Positions 20,471-32,071 of a DNA stretch of 64,000 nucleotides are shown here, piece by piece (within the stretch, counting starts at the first letter, position 1; each line of letters begins with the position of its first letter). This DNA comes from Streptomyces sp. NBC_00224. Lineage in GTDB: Bacteria > Actinomycetota > Actinomycetes > Streptomycetales > Streptomycetaceae. The notes beneath the pieces were generated by a model that was not told the origin of the DNA, made no database searches, and saw only the letters and a list, made by a program, of their open reading frames with translations. The DNA lies in assembly GCF_041435195.1 (NCBI RefSeq), contig NZ_CP108106.1, positions 5,371,501 to 5,435,500 of the forward strand. The letters run 5' to 3'. The translations under genes and the position numbers were made by a program.

Positions 20471-21784
20471 TCACGCCCGCCAAGGCAGCTCCGCCGTCAC
20501 CGTCGTAGGCCCACCCCGAGGCGAATCCACCACCAGAATCCCGTCCACCGCGTCCAGCCGCTCCGCGAGCCCCGCGAGCCCGGACCCGCCGTCGACCGTC
20601 GCCCCGCCCCGCCCGTTGTCCGTGACCTGGAGCATCAGCCGGTCCTGAGCCCGCCACACATCCACCCCGGCCCGGCTCGCCCCACTGTGCTTGCTCACGT
20701 TCTGGAGCAGCTCGGAGACGGTGAAGTACGCGATCCCCTCGATGGCCGGCACGGGGCGGCCCGGCAGATCCACCTCCACCTGCACCGGCACCGTGCACCG
20801 GGAGGCGACCGACGACAGTGCGGCGTCCAGGCCGCGGTCGGTCAGGACGGCGGGGTGGATGCCCCGGGCCAGATCCCGCAGCTCCTGGAGCGCCACCTTC
20901 ACCTCGCCGTGCGCCGAGTCCACCATCCGCGCCGCCGCCTGCGGATCCTCGGTCAGCTTCTCCTTCGCGAGACCCAGATCCATCGCGAGGGCGACCAGCC
21001 GCGCCTGCGCGCCGTCGTGCAGATCCCGCTCGATGCGCCGCAGGTCCGCCGCGGACGTGTCCACGACCACGCCCCGGTCCGACTCCAGCTCCACCACCCG
21101 CTCCTCAAGGCGCGACGGCCCGAGCAGCCCGAAGAGCAGACCCCGGTCGACGTACGCGAACCCGCGGATGACCCACGGCACGGCGAGCGTGACGACCAGT
21201 CCGACCAGCACGGTCAGGGTGATCTCGAACGGCGAGTCCAGATAGAAGTCGTGCGTCCCGTCCCCGTACAGCTGGATTCCGTCCTGACCGGTGTACGTCG
21301 GGAACACCCACTGCCACAGCGGGTACGTCAGCAGCCCCCACCCGTACACCCACAGCGACAGCGAGACCACGAAGGAGAAGACCGCCCACGGGAAGTGCAG
21401 CACCGAGTACAGCAGGTGGCGCCACGAGACCCCGCTCTTCAGCACGGCTCCGATCCAGGCCATCCCGCGCTTGCCCCGCACGGGCTGCGGCGCGGCCACG
21501 GTCACGCCCAGCAGGGCCCGCGCCCGCTTGCGCTCCAGCGCGCCGAAGGCCCGGCATCCGACGAGTCCGGCGGCGAGCACCGGGATGCCGAGGAATGTGA
21601 TCAGCAGCCCGGCGCTCAGCGACACCACGACGATGGCCCAGGTGAACATGACGATGCTGATCGGCAGGCTGAGCAGCAGATAGCCGAACTCACGGAACGT
21701 CCGGGCCTCCAGCGGCGCGCGCAGCGCCGGCGGAAGGAAGTGCTGCCGTGCAGGCCGCCGCCCGTACTCCGTCTCCATGATCAT
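20471..21784 (-). CDS. Sensor histidine kinase (NarL-type partner), paralogue 1
   Basis: 438 residues from the ATG at 21784 (an ATG at 21778 is also possible). N-terminal part has about four hydrophobic helices (GYLLLSLPISIVMFTWAIVV onward) forming the 'Sensor' membrane module. HisKA_3 dimerisation segment: RRIERDLHDGAQARLVALAMD with the phospho-His. HATPase: VTDNGRGGATVDG and GLAGLAERL. Very similar in order and sequence to the next kinase (for example LAKEKL and LLQNVSKHSGA). Both stand behind one response regulator, so cross-talk, heterodimers or division of signal input is likely. Confidence 0.88.
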   Translation of the reverse strand: MIMETEYGRRPARQHFLPPALRAPLEARTFREFGYLLLSLPISIVMFTWAIVVVSLSAGLLITFLGIPVLAAGLVGCRAFGALERKRARALLGVTVAAPQPVRGKRGMAWIGAVLKSGVSWRHLLYSVLHFPWAVFSFVVSLSLWVYGWGLLTYPLWQWVFPTYTGQDGIQLYGDGTHDFYLDSPFEITLTVLVGLVVTLAVPWVIRGFAYVDRGLLFGLLGPSRLEERVVELESDRGVVVDTSAADLRRIERDLHDGAQARLVALAMDLGLAKEKLTEDPQAAARMVDSAHGEVKVALQELRDLARGIHPAVLTDRGLDAALSSVASRCTVPVQVEVDLPGRPVPAIEGIAYFTVSELLQNVSKHSGASRAGVDVWRAQDRLMLQVTDNGRGGATVDGGSGLAGLAERLDAVDGILVVDSPRGGPTTVTAELPWRA

Positions 21785-21944
21785 CGGTCCGTCCGTTCGT
21801 TTCCGCTGATGTGGCCGATGCGGTCCATGTACGCCCGGCCGCGTTCTCTTACGTACAAGACTGCTGGTCACGGCCGCCCCGGACCATGGAGCCGGTCACC
21901 GTCTTCGGCGGGGGGTTTTCCCTACCCCGGCTCCGGGGCCGGCC

Positions 21945-23246
21945 CTACTCCTTCGTCCCCCGGGCCCGCCACGGCAGCTCCGCCGTGACGATCGTCGGGC
22001 CACCCGGCGGGGAGTCGAGCACGAACAGCCCGTCCACCGCGCCGAGGCGTTCGGCGAGACCCGCCATGCCCGTACCGCCGTCGAGGCGCGCGCCCCCGCG
22101 CCCGTCGTCCTCGACCTGGATGAGCAGCCGGTCGCCCGCCCGCCACACCTCCACCGAGGCCGCCCGCGCGCCGCTGTGCTTGCTGACGTTCTGGAGCAGC
22201 TCGGAGACGGTGAAGTACGCGATGCCCTCGATCGCCGCCGCGGGCCTTTCCCGTACGTCCACCGTCACCTTCACCGGCACCGTGCACCGCGAGGCGACCG
22301 ACGACATGGCGGCGTCCAGGCCCCGGTCGGTGAGGACCGCCGGGTGGATGCCCCGGGCCAGGTCGCGCAGCTCCTGGAGGGCGAGCTTGACCTCGCCGTG
22401 CGCCTCGTCGACCATCGCCGCCACGGTTTCGTCGGCCTGGCCCTCCAGGAGCTTCTCCTTGGCGAGGCCGAGTCCCATGGCGAGGGCGACGAGCCGAGCC
22501 TGCGCGCCGTCGTGCAGATCGCGTTCGATCCGGCGCAGATCGGCCGCCGCCGTGTCCACGACCACCCCGCGGTCCGACTCCAGTTCGGCGATCCGCCGCT
22601 CCAGGTCGTCCGAGGGCGAGAGCAGCGCCCGCACCATCGCCCGGTCGGCGTTGGTGAGCACCCGGGCGATGAACCCGAGCACCGGCCACGCCACGAACAG
22701 GCTGACCATCGTGACGCCGAAGGTCAGCACGCCCCAGGGCAGCCGGATGAACTCGTAGAGCACGTTCCGCCAGCCCACCGGGTCCTTCAGGCTCGTCCAC
22801 AGCCAGCGCAGGGCCCCGCCGCGCGCGCCCTTTCGCAGCGCCCGGGCCGGAATCGGCGTGGGCTCGTCGATCCGTACGCCGAGCAGCGCGCGCGCCCGCG
22901 CGCGCTCCAGCTTGCCCAGCTGACGGGCGCCGACCAGACCGACCGCGAGCAGCGGCAGGCCGATCACGGTGACCGAGAGGCCGGCGCCGGTGAAGACCAG
23001 CACGGCCACGTAGACGAAGCCGATGAGCGCCATCGGCAGATTGGCGAGGAGATGCGCGATCTCCTTCCAGGTCTGCCGGTCGTAGGCGAACCGCGCGGGC
23101 GGCAGCCTCTCGTCGTCGGACGGCCGGTCGTACGACGGGTCGTGCGGCCGGTCGTGCGGCCGGCTCTGCGGTAGGTCGGGCCGCCGCCCGGGCTGTCGGC
23201 CGGATCGGCGGCCCGGCCGCTGCTCGTCGCGGAAGGTGCTGGTCAT
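21945..23246 (-). CDS. Sensor histidine kinase, paralogue 2
   Basis: 433 residues, ATG at 23246. N-terminal 60 residues are Arg/Pro/Asp-rich (RPHDRPHDPSYDRPSDDE) and not found in paralogue 1. Then membrane helices, the HisKA_3 motif RRIERDLHDGAQARLVALAMG and HATPase motifs VEDDGRGGARLDG and GMAGLAERL. Sequence agreement with the downstream kinase is high through the catalytic half, so this is a tandem duplication with diverged sensor regions. Divergent from nuoA, with 312 bp between. It might respond to envelope or respiratory state given the neighbours, but this is inference. Confidence 0.88.
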   Translation of the reverse strand: MTSTFRDEQRPGRRSGRQPGRRPDLPQSRPHDRPHDPSYDRPSDDERLPPARFAYDRQTWKEIAHLLANLPMALIGFVYVAVLVFTGAGLSVTVIGLPLLAVGLVGARQLGKLERARARALLGVRIDEPTPIPARALRKGARGGALRWLWTSLKDPVGWRNVLYEFIRLPWGVLTFGVTMVSLFVAWPVLGFIARVLTNADRAMVRALLSPSDDLERRIAELESDRGVVVDTAAADLRRIERDLHDGAQARLVALAMGLGLAKEKLLEGQADETVAAMVDEAHGEVKLALQELRDLARGIHPAVLTDRGLDAAMSSVASRCTVPVKVTVDVRERPAAAIEGIAYFTVSELLQNVSKHSGARAASVEVWRAGDRLLIQVEDDGRGGARLDGGTGMAGLAERLGAVDGLFVLDSPPGGPTIVTAELPWRARGTKE

Positions 23247-23558
23247 GAAGGCAAGCCTGCCGGGCCGCGCGGCCCGGCGCCATGGGGTAGCTAGGCGGGT
23301 TTCGCCTGGGGAAAACCCCACCCCCGGTGCCGCCCACGGCGTTCCGGGGCCACTCGCGCCAACGCGATCAGGTCACGCCCCGGGTCCTCTTCCGGACACG
23401 GGGGCGGTGCGCGCCGGGACACCGCCGCCCGGGCGCCAGGTGTGCAACCTGCGTGAGACACCTGCTTACGCCGTCCTTAGCAGGGCCTAGACTCCCGTGC
23501 GTACAGATCGTCGAACAGACTGCAACGACGCAACGAGGTCAGGGAGCGAGGGGCGGAC
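23247..23558 (+). promoter_or_regulatory. Divergent promoter region with nuoA promoter
   Basis: TAGACT at 23488-23493 is a consensus-like -10 with TTACGC at 23466-23471 (16-bp spacer), about 65 bp before the nuoA start. The rest of this 312-bp gap holds no gene that I can support. Confidence 0.55.
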
Positions 23559-23957
23559 GTGCCGGAACCGACCGTACGCCAACTGTCGGCGGACTACTTC
23601 CAGAGCTATTCGGTCGTCGGACTGCTCGCCGTCGTCGGCGTGCTCTTCGTCGCGGTGGCCTTCGGGGCCGGGCGCCTGCTGCGGCCGGTGGTCCCGACGC
23701 CGGAGAAGCTGCTCACGTACGAATGCGGAGTGGACCCCGTCGGCGAAGGCTGGGCGCACACCCAAGTGCGCTACTACGTCTATGCCTTCCTGTACGTGAT
23801 CTTCGCCGTGGACTCGATCTTCCTCTTCCCGTGGGCGACGGTCTTCGCCGCCCCCGGATTCGGCGCGGCCACGCTGGTCGAGATGTTCATCTTCCTCGGC
23901 TTCCTGGCCGTGGGACTGCTCTACGCATGGAAGAAGGGCGTCCTCGAATGGGCGTGA
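23559..23957 (+). CDS. nuoA: NADH-quinone oxidoreductase subunit A
   Basis: 132 residues, GTG start. Three membrane helices, with the conserved [40 protein letters not shown] segment diagnostic of NuoA, which helps form the loop near the quinone channel. First gene of a ten-gene operon; it overlaps nuoB by 10 nt. A second nuoA copy should exist in the primary 14-subunit operon elsewhere in the genome. The locus is most similar, as I recall, to the extra nuo cluster of S. coelicolor. Confidence 0.93.
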   Translation: MPEPTVRQLSADYFQSYSVVGLLAVVGVLFVAVAFGAGRLLRPVVPTPEKLLTYECGVDPVGEGWAHTQVRYYVYAFLYVIFAVDSIFLFPWATVFAAPGFGAATLVEMFIFLGFLAVGLLYAWKKGVLEWA

Positions 23958-24681
23958 CGTCTCCGGATCCCCAGTTCCTGCCCACACCGAAAGTGGCCGA
24001 AAACGGCGCTCCGGCGCCCGCGGGGGCCTCGGTTGTGCAGGGCCAGCGCCTGGGCGTGCTCTCACGCCTGGCGCCCGAGCCGATGAAGGTGGTCCTCAAC
24101 TGGGGCCGCCGTTACAGCCTCTGGGTGTTCAACTTCGGACTCGCCTGCTGCGCCATCGAGTTCATCGCGGCCTCGATGGCCCGCCACGACTTCATCCGGC
24201 TCGGCGTGATCCCCTTCGCGCCCGGCCCGCGCCAGGCCGACCTCATGATCGTCTCCGGCACGGTGACGGACAAGATGGCCCCGGCGGTGAAGCGGCTGTA
24301 CGAGCAGATGCCCGAGCCGAAGTACGTCATCTCCTTCGGCGCCTGCTCCAACTGCGGCGGCCCGTACTGGGACTCGTACTCGGTGACCAAGGGCGTCGAC
24401 CAGATCATCCCGGTCGACGTGTACGTCCCCGGGTGCCCGCCCCGCCCCGAGGCGCTCCTCCAGGGCATCCTCAAGCTCCAGGAGAAGATCGCCCGCGAGT
24501 CCCTGGCCGAGCGCTACGCCACGCAGGCGTCACCGGCGCAGCTCACCAGCGGTCTGGTGACGGCTCCAGCGGCTCCGGCGGCGCCGAGTGCGGACTCAGC
24601 TGATGGGGCTCGTGGGACTGAGGGGGCTTCCGGGGCCGCAGGGGCCTCCGAGAACGACACGCCGACGCCGGGGGCCGCGCA

Positions 24682-24685
<4 letters not shown>
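23948..24685 (+). CDS. nuoB: NADH-quinone oxidoreductase subunit B
   Basis: 245 residues, long for NuoB (usually about 180-220). ATG at 23948 overlaps nuoA by 10 nt. All four ligands of cluster N2 are present: [28 protein letters not shown] and [14 protein letters not shown]. The last 50 residues after ERYATQ are Ala/Pro/Ser-rich and look disordered, a feature shared with NuoC, NuoI and NuoK of this cluster. The peripheral arm protein normally sits next to NuoD, which is absent here. nuoC starts in the same bases as its stop. Confidence 0.93.
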
Positions 24686-25889
<1,204 letters not shown>

Positions 25890-25893
<4 letters not shown>

Positions 25894-26858
25894 ACGACGC
25901 ACTCGACGTCGCCCTCCGGCTCCTCGTCGTCTTCGCCGTGTTCCTGGTCCTGCCCCTCGTCATCGGGCAGACCGAGCACAAGGTCATGGCCCATATGCAG
26001 GGCCGCCTCGGCCCGATGTACGCCGGCGGCTTCCACGGCTGGGCCCAGCTCGTCGCCGACGGCGTGAAGTTCGCGCAGAAGGAGGACGTGGTCCCGGCCG
26101 ACGCCGACCGCCGCGTCTTCCAGCTCGCCCCCGCCGTCGCGCTGCTCCCGTACCTCCTCGTCCTGGTCGCGATCCCCGTCGGCCCGAGCGAGGGCGCCGT
26201 CGGCCAAGTCGTCGACGCGGGGATCTTCTTCGTGCTCGCCGTCATGGGTGTCGGCGTACTCGGCTCGCTCATGGCCGGCTGGGCCTCGGCCAACAAGTTC
26301 TCCCTCCTCGGCGGACTGCGTACCGCCGCCCAGCTCCTCGCGTACGAGCTGCCGATGCTGCTCGCCGCCGCCTCCGTGGCGATGGCGGCCGGCACGGTCT
26401 CCCTCCCCGGCATCCTCAACGCCTTCGAGTGGTGGTGGCTGCCCTGGCAGATCGTGGGCGCCCTGGTCTTCTTCACCGCCGGGCTCGCCGAACTCCAGCG
26501 CCCGCCCTTCGACATGCCCGTCGCCGACTCCGAGATCATCTTCGGCGCGTACACCGAGTACACGGGTCTGCGCTTCGCCCTGTTCCTCCTCGCCGAGTAC
26601 GCCGGGATCGTCGTCCTCTGCGGCCTCACCACCGTCCTGTTCCTGGGCGGCTGGCACGGCCCCTTCGGCGCCGACGGGCTCGGCTGGGTGTGGACGCTCC
26701 TCAAGACCGCGATCCTCGCCTTCGTCGTCATCTGGCTACGCGTCAGCTACCCCCGGCTCCGCGAGGACCAGCTGCAGAAGCTCGCCTGGACCACGCTCAT
26801 CCCGCTCGCTCTCGCGCAGATCGCGCTCACCGGCATCGTGAAGGTGGCGATCAACTGA
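25890..26858 (+). CDS. nuoH: NADH-quinone oxidoreductase subunit H
   Basis: 322 residues, GTG start in a GTGA overlap with nuoC. About eight membrane helices. Conserved quinone-cavity residues are visible: [73 protein letters not shown]. NuoH links the peripheral arm to the proton pumps and forms the quinone-binding E-channel, so its integrity suggests the cluster encodes a working membrane arm. The stop overlaps nuoI by one base. Confidence 0.94.
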
Positions 26859-27481
26859 TGGCTGCGTCGCTCCCGCCCGCCCGGCCCCGCATCCCAGGGT
26901 CCGGCTTGGTCAAGGGCCTCGCCGTGACGCTGCGCACGATGACCAAGAAGACGGTCACCGCGCAGTACCCGGACGTCCAGCCCGAACTCCCGCCCCGTAC
27001 CCGCGGCGTGATCGGCCTGTTCGAGGAGAACTGCACGGTCTGCATGCTCTGCGCCCGCGAGTGCCCCGACTGGTGCATCTACATCGACTCCCACAAGGAG
27101 ACGATCCCGGCCGCCGCCCCCGGCGGCCGCGAGCGCAGCCGCAACGTCCTCGACCGCTTCGCCATCGACTTCTCCCTCTGTATGTACTGCGGTATCTGCA
27201 TCGAGGTGTGTCCTTTCGACGCGCTGTTCTGGTCGCCCGAGTTCGAGTACGCGGAGACGGACATCCACGAACTCACCCACGAGCGCGACAAGCTCCGCGA
27301 CTGGATGTGGACCGTCCCGGCCCCGCCCGCCCTCGACCCGGCGGCCGAGGAGCCCAAGGAGATCGCCGCGGCCCGCAAGACGGCAGAGAAGCTCGCCGCC
27401 GCAGAGGCGGCCGCCGAGGCCACCCCGGCAGCAGAGGCGGCCACCGAGACCGCCACCGAGACCGAGGAGGGCCAGGCATGA
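26858..27481 (+). CDS. nuoI: NADH-quinone oxidoreductase subunit I (two 4Fe-4S clusters)
   Basis: 207 residues; ATG at 26858 shares a base with the nuoH stop. Two ferredoxin-type motifs: [19 protein letters not shown] and [18 protein letters not shown], eight Cys in all, giving clusters N6a/N6b. The C-terminal 50 residues are Ala/Glu/Thr-rich. In 11-subunit complexes without the NADH module, NuoI is the region where ferredoxin docks, so with korAB nearby this subunit is the likely electron entry point; inference. nuoJ overlaps by 4 nt. Confidence 0.94.
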   Translation: MAASLPPARPRIPGSGLVKGLAVTLRTMTKKTVTAQYPDVQPELPPRTRGVIGLFEENCTVCMLCARECPDWCIYIDSHKETIPAAAPGGRERSRNVLDRFAIDFSLCMYCGICIEVCPFDALFWSPEFEYAETDIHELTHERDKLRDWMWTVPAPPALDPAAEEPKEIAAARKTAEKLAAAEAAAEATPAAEAATETATETEEGQA

Positions 27482-28077
27482 TGCTCCTCGCCAGCGGTCA
27501 CCACCCGGTGCACCACGGCTTCCTCTCCCCGACCGGGGTCGAGATCGCGTTCCTCCTCGTCGCCGCGGTGACCTTCGGCGCAGCCGTCCTCACGGTCACG
27601 ACCAAGCAGCTGGTGCACGCCGCCCTCTGGCTGGTCGTGGCGCTCGGCGGCATCGCCGTCGAGTACCTCCTGCTCACCGCCGAGTTCATCGCCTGGGTGC
27701 AGGTACTGATCTACGTCGGTTCCGTCGTGGTCCTCCTCCTGTTCGGACTGATGCTCACCAAGGCGCCGATCGGCCGCTCCCCGGACGCCGACTCGGGCAA
27801 TCGTTGGGCCGCCCTCGTCGTCGCCCTGGCCGCCGCCGGCTCCCTCCTGTGGGTCGTCGTGGACGCCTTCCGTACGACCTGGATCAACCTCGACGGGCCC
27901 GGCCAGGGCTCGACGAAGGTCTCCGGCTCGATCCTGTTCCGCCACTGGGTGCTGCCGTTCGAAGCGCTCTCCGTCCTCCTCCTCGCCGCCCTCGTCGGCG
28001 CGATCGTCATGTCCCGCAAGAGCGGCGACGCGGACGGTGCCCCCGGCGACGCCCCCCGAGACAAGGAGCAGCGCTGA
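27478..28077 (+). CDS. nuoJ: NADH-quinone oxidoreductase subunit J
   Basis: 199 residues, five membrane helices. ATG at 27478 in an ATGA overlap with nuoI; a second ATG follows immediately. The conserved helix [48 protein letters not shown] is the pi-bulge-containing TM3 of NuoJ/ND6. The C-terminal 30 residues are charged. The nuoK start shares its stop. Proton-pumping membrane arm subunit. Confidence 0.92.
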   Translation: MMLLASGHHPVHHGFLSPTGVEIAFLLVAAVTFGAAVLTVTTKQLVHAALWLVVALGGIAVEYLLLTAEFIAWVQVLIYVGSVVVLLLFGLMLTKAPIGRSPDADSGNRWAALVVALAAAGSLLWVVVDAFRTTWINLDGPGQGSTKVSGSILFRHWVLPFEALSVLLLAALVGAIVMSRKSGDADGAPGDAPRDKEQR

Positions 28078-28436
28078 TGCACCTGATCTATCCGGCCGTG
28101 CTCGCCGTCCTCCTCTTCTGCACCGGTGTGTACGGAGTGCTCGCGCGCCGCAACGCGATCCTCGTCCTGATGTCCGTCGAGCTGATGCTCAACGCCGTCA
28201 ACCTCAACCTCGTCGCCTTCGACGTCTGGCTGCGCGACACCCTCCACGCCGGACAGGCGCTCACCCTGTTCACCATCGCCATCGCCGCCGCCGAGATCGG
28301 CATCGGCCTGGCGATCGTCCTGGCGGTGTACCGCAACCGGGGCACCGCGGACATCGACAAGCTCCGTGACACCGCCGAGGGCTCCGGCCCCGACGACCCC
28401 GCCGCCCCGGCACAGAAGGCTGAGGCCGCCGCGTGA
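28077..28436 (+). CDS. nuoK: NADH-quinone oxidoreductase subunit K
   Basis: 119 residues; ATG at 28077 shares a base with the nuoJ stop. Three helices with the two buried acidic residues of Nuo[17 protein letters not shown] (Glu in helix 2) and [18 protein letters not shown] (Glu in helix 3). Antiporter-like membrane arm subunit. About 20 C-terminal residues are Pro/Ala-rich. The nuoL GTG overlaps by 4 nt. Confidence 0.93.
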   Translation: MHLIYPAVLAVLLFCTGVYGVLARRNAILVLMSVELMLNAVNLNLVAFDVWLRDTLHAGQALTLFTIAIAAAEIGIGLAIVLAVYRNRGTADIDKLRDTAEGSGPDDPAAPAQKAEAAA

Positions 28437-30487
28437 CCACCACGACCCTCGCCGTCCTCGTCCCCCTCCTTCCGTTCCTGGGCGCGGCCGCCGGACTCCT
28501 GCTCGGCCGCACCGCCCCCGGTTACGTGCGCCCGCTGGCCGTACTGCCGACCCTGGCCGCGTTCGTCCTCGCCGTCGTCGTCGCCGTGGACCAGGGCGGC
28601 GGCAAGTCGATCGACGCGTCCAGGCGGCTCACCCCGACCGGGTCCGTCCCGGTCGACCTCGCCCTGCACCTCGACGGCTTCGCCGTCCTCGTCGCCGTAC
28701 TGGTCGGCCTGGTGGCGACCTGTGTGCAGCTGTATTCGACCGGGTACCTGCGCGACGACCCGCGCTACCCCTCGTACGCCGCTCTCGTCTCCCTCTTCAC
28801 CTCCGCGATGCTGCTCGTCGTCTACTCCGGCGACCTGATGCTGCTGCTGGTCGGCTGGGAGATCATGGGCATCTGCTCGTACTTCCTGGTCGGCCACTAC
28901 TGGGAGACCCCCGAGGCGCGCGCCGCCTCCCTCAAGGCCTTCCTGGTCACCAAGCTCGGTGACGTCCCCTTCCTGATCGGTCTGTTCGCACTGGCCACCG
29001 ACGCCGGTACGTTCCGGATCACCGGGGTCGTCCAGGCCGCCCTCACCGGCGGGATCGACCACCCCACGCTGATCGCCCTGCTGCTCCTGGCCGGTGTGGC
29101 GGGCAAGTCCGCGCAGTTCCCGCTGCACACCTGGCTGCCCGACGCGATGGCGGGCCCGACCCCCGTCTCCGCGCTGATCCACGCCGCGACGATGGTCGCG
29201 GCCGGCATCTACTTCGTGGCCCGTCTCCTCCCCGTCTTCGCGGCCTCGGCGGCCGCCCTGACCGTGCTCGCCGTGATGGCCGCCGTCACGATGGTCGGCT
29301 CGGCGCTGGCCGCCCTCGCGCAGGACGACATCAAGCGCGTCCTCGCCTACTCGACGATCGGCCAGCTCGGCTACATGTCCGGCGCCCTGGCCGTCGGCGA
29401 CCGCGGCGCCGCCGTCTTCCACCTCCTCTCGCACGGCGCCTTCAAGGCGCTGCTGTTCCTCGCGGCCGGCGTGATCATCCACGCCGCCGGCACCAACTCG
29501 CTGTCCGCCATGTCCCGCATGGACGGCCTCGCCAAGCGCATCCCCGACGCGTACTGGACGATGACCGTCGCCCTGCTCGCGCTCGCCGCCATTCCTCCCT
29601 TCGCCGGCTTCTTCTCCAAGGAAGCCGTCCTGTCGGCGGCCGAGCACACCGCCCTCGGCCACAGCACGGTCGCCCCGCAGGGCACCGGCTGGATCGTGCT
29701 GATCGCCGGTCTGCTCACCGCCCTGCTCACCGCCGCGTACGCCACCCGCCTGTGGCTGATGGCCTTCCGCGGCAAGGGCGCCCCGGCCCCCGACCACGGT
29801 CGCCAGCCCGTCGCGATGAACGCCGTGCTCTGGGTGCTCGCGATCCCGTCCATCGGCTTCGGCCTGACCACCGGCTACCTCGACGACTGGTTCGACGGCC
29901 ACGCGCTCACCCCGGCCCTGACCACCTCGGTGCTCTCGACCGGCGTCGCCCTGGTCGGCGGACTCGTCACGTACGCCACCTGGCGGCACACCAGCGCCCT
30001 GGCCGCGCGCACCCCGATCGGCGCGGTCGCCGCCCACCCGGAGGCGGACGGAGGCCTGGTCGAGGAGGAGGCCATCGCCAGCCACGCCCCGGCCTACGGC
30101 GACATCGCCCGCCCGTCGCCCGACCACCGCCCCTCAACGAGCGGCTCCGCCGCGCCCCTTCTGGATGCATACGACCCGGCCGACCCGGGCCGACTGCTGC
30201 TCGGCCCGCTGCACCGCCACGCGGTCACCGGCTTCCACCTGGACGCCTTCTACCGGACGCTGTTCGTCCGCCCCGTGCTCGCCGCCGCCTCACTGGTCCG
30301 CTTCCTGGACCGCGAGGTCGTCGAGACGTACGTACAAGGCGCGGGCGCCCTTCCCCGCTGGCTGGGCGCGGCCGTGCGCAAGGCCCAGACCGGCAATGTG
30401 CAGACCTATCTCAGCGCGCTGCTCGCGGGCTCCGCCGTCCTGGCGCTCGTCGCCGTCGTCCTTGCCAACGCCAACGCCGGATCGTGA
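28433..30487 (+). CDS. nuoL: NADH-quinone oxidoreductase subunit L
   Basis: 684 residues, GTG start. The antiporter-like proton channel is clear: [19 protein letters not shown] with the key Glu, [31 protein letters not shown] with the Lys of the broken TM7 helix, [21 protein letters not shown] and [17 protein letters not shown]. The C-terminal part includes the long lateral helix region. Overlaps nuoK by 4 nt and is 3 bp before nuoM. Confidence 0.94.
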   Translation: MTTTTLAVLVPLLPFLGAAAGLLLGRTAPGYVRPLAVLPTLAAFVLAVVVAVDQGGGKSIDASRRLTPTGSVPVDLALHLDGFAVLVAVLVGLVATCVQLYSTGYLRDDPRYPSYAALVSLFTSAMLLVVYSGDLMLLLVGWEIMGICSYFLVGHYWETPEARAASLKAFLVTKLGDVPFLIGLFALATDAGTFRITGVVQAALTGGIDHPTLIALLLLAGVAGKSAQFPLHTWLPDAMAGPTPVSALIHAATMVAAGIYFVARLLPVFAASAAALTVLAVMAAVTMVGSALAALAQDDIKRVLAYSTIGQLGYMSGALAVGDRGAAVFHLLSHGAFKALLFLAAGVIIHAAGTNSLSAMSRMDGLAKRIPDAYWTMTVALLALAAIPPFAGFFSKEAVLSAAEHTALGHSTVAPQGTGWIVLIAGLLTALLTAAYATRLWLMAFRGKGAPAPDHGRQPVAMNAVLWVLAIPSIGFGLTTGYLDDWFDGHALTPALTTSVLSTGVALVGGLVTYATWRHTSALAARTPIGAVAAHPEADGGLVEEEAIASHAPAYGDIARPSPDHRPSTSGSAAPLLDAYDPADPGRLLLGPLHRHAVTGFHLDAFYRTLFVRPVLAAASLVRFLDREVVETYVQGAGALPRWLGAAVRKAQTGNVQTYLSALLAGSAVLALVAVVLANANAGS

Positions 30488-30490
30488 GCC

Positions 30491-32071
30491 GTGATTGATA
30501 TCAGCGCGTCCGTGATGCAGTTCCTTCTCGCGTTCATCGTGGCCGGCCCGCTCGTCGGCGCGGTGGCGGCGCTGCTGCCCGCCCCGCCCGGACTGAAGGG
30601 GAAGTCGCCCGGCCAGGCCGTGCTGCGCCACGGCGTGACGGTCACCGGCGCGATCCTGCTCGCGGCGATCGTCCTGGCACTCGGCTTCGACCGCGACCAC
30701 CCGTCGAAGATGCAGGCCACGACGGACATCAAGTGGATCCCCACGCTCAACGTGCGCATCCACCTCGGCATCGACGGCATCTCACTCCCCCTTCTCGTCC
30801 TGACCGCGCTGCTGACCTTCCTGTGCGCGCTGTACAGCTACTTCAAGATGCCCGCGGGCCCGTCCCCGAAGGCCTTCGTCGCTCTTCTGCTCGTCCTGGA
30901 GTCCGGCACCCTCGCCACCTTCGCCGTCCTCGATCTGCTGCTGTTCTTCCTCGCGTTCGAGATGGTCCTCATCCCGATGTACTTCCTGATCGCCCGCTGG
31001 GGCGGCGACCAACGGCAGGCCGCCGCCTGGAAGTTCATCCTCTACACCCTGCTCGGCTCCGTCGTGATGCTGCTCGGCCTGCTGCTGATCGGGCTGAAGA
31101 CCGGCACCTTCGACATGGTGGCACTCGCCACTGACAACGGCCGGGGGATGACCACATCGGTGCAGGTCATCGCCGTTTTGGCGATCGGGATCGGGCTCGC
31201 GGTGAAGACCCCGATGTGGCCGCTGCACAGCTGGCTGCCGGACGCCCACACCGCCGCGCCGACCGTCGGTTCGGTGCTGCTGGCCGGTGTGCTGCTGAAG
31301 ATGGGTACGTACGGATTCGTCCGGATCGTGCTGCCCATCGCCCCTGATGGAATGCACCGGTTCGCCCCGTATCTGGCGGCCTTCGCCGTCGCCGGGATCA
31401 TCTACGGATCACTGGCCTGCCTGGCCCTGGCCAAGCGTGGCAACAAGGGCGACCTGAAGCGTCTCATCGCGTACTCCTCGGTCGGCCACATGGGCTTCGT
31501 GCTCCTCGGCATCGCGAGCATGACCCCCACCGGCGTCAACGGCGCGCTCTTCGCGAACGTCGCCCACGGCCTCATCACCGGCCTGCTCTTCTTCCTGGTC
31601 GGCGCCCTCAAGGACCGGTACGGCACGGCCGACCTGGACACCCTCTCCGGCGCGACCGGCGCCGCGCTCTACGGCCGGGCCCCGCGCCTGGGCGGCCTCC
31701 TGGCCTTCGCGGCGGTCGCCTCGCTCGGACTGCCGGGCCTCGCCGGGTTCTGGGGCGAAATGCTGGCCATGTTCGGCGCGTTCGACCCGGCCGACGGCCT
31801 CAGCCGCTCCGCGTTCCTCACCTTCATGGCCATCGCGGGCGTCGGCACGCTGCTCACCGCCGCGTATCTGCTCGTCGTCGTCCGCCGCGTCTGCATGGGC
31901 ACGCCGGACACCCAGCCGCAGGAGCCCCGGCTCGTGGACGTCCAGGGGTACGAAGTCGCCGCCTGGAGCCCGCTCGTGGCCCTCACCGTCCTCGCCGGCC
32001 TCTGGCCCGCGGTCCTCCTCGGCCTCACCGATCCGGCCGTCCACAAGCTCCTCGCAGGAGGCAAGTCGTGA
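30491..32071 (+). CDS. nuoM: NADH-quinone oxidoreductase subunit M
   Basis: 526 residues, GTG start 3 bp after nuoL. Antiporter-like subunit with FLAFEMVLIPMYFLIARWGG (key Glu), KTPMWPLHSWLPDAHTAAPTVGSVLLAGVLLKMGTYGF and LIAYSSVGHMGFVLLG. Complete length and all expected polar residues in the membrane. The gene overlaps nuoN by 4 nt. Part of the proton pumping membrane arm. Confidence 0.94.
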   Translation: MIDISASVMQFLLAFIVAGPLVGAVAALLPAPPGLKGKSPGQAVLRHGVTVTGAILLAAIVLALGFDRDHPSKMQATTDIKWIPTLNVRIHLGIDGISLPLLVLTALLTFLCALYSYFKMPAGPSPKAFVALLLVLESGTLATFAVLDLLLFFLAFEMVLIPMYFLIARWGGDQRQAAAWKFILYTLLGSVVMLLGLLLIGLKTGTFDMVALATDNGRGMTTSVQVIAVLAIGIGLAVKTPMWPLHSWLPDAHTAAPTVGSVLLAGVLLKMGTYGFVRIVLPIAPDGMHRFAPYLAAFAVAGIIYGSLACLALAKRGNKGDLKRLIAYSSVGHMGFVLLGIASMTPTGVNGALFANVAHGLITGLLFFLVGALKDRYGTADLDTLSGATGAALYGRAPRLGGLLAFAAVASLGLPGLAGFWGEMLAMFGAFDPADGLSRSAFLTFMAIAGVGTLLTAAYLLVVVRRVCMGTPDTQPQEPRLVDVQGYEVAAWSPLVALTVLAGLWPAVLLGLTDPAVHKLLAGGKS

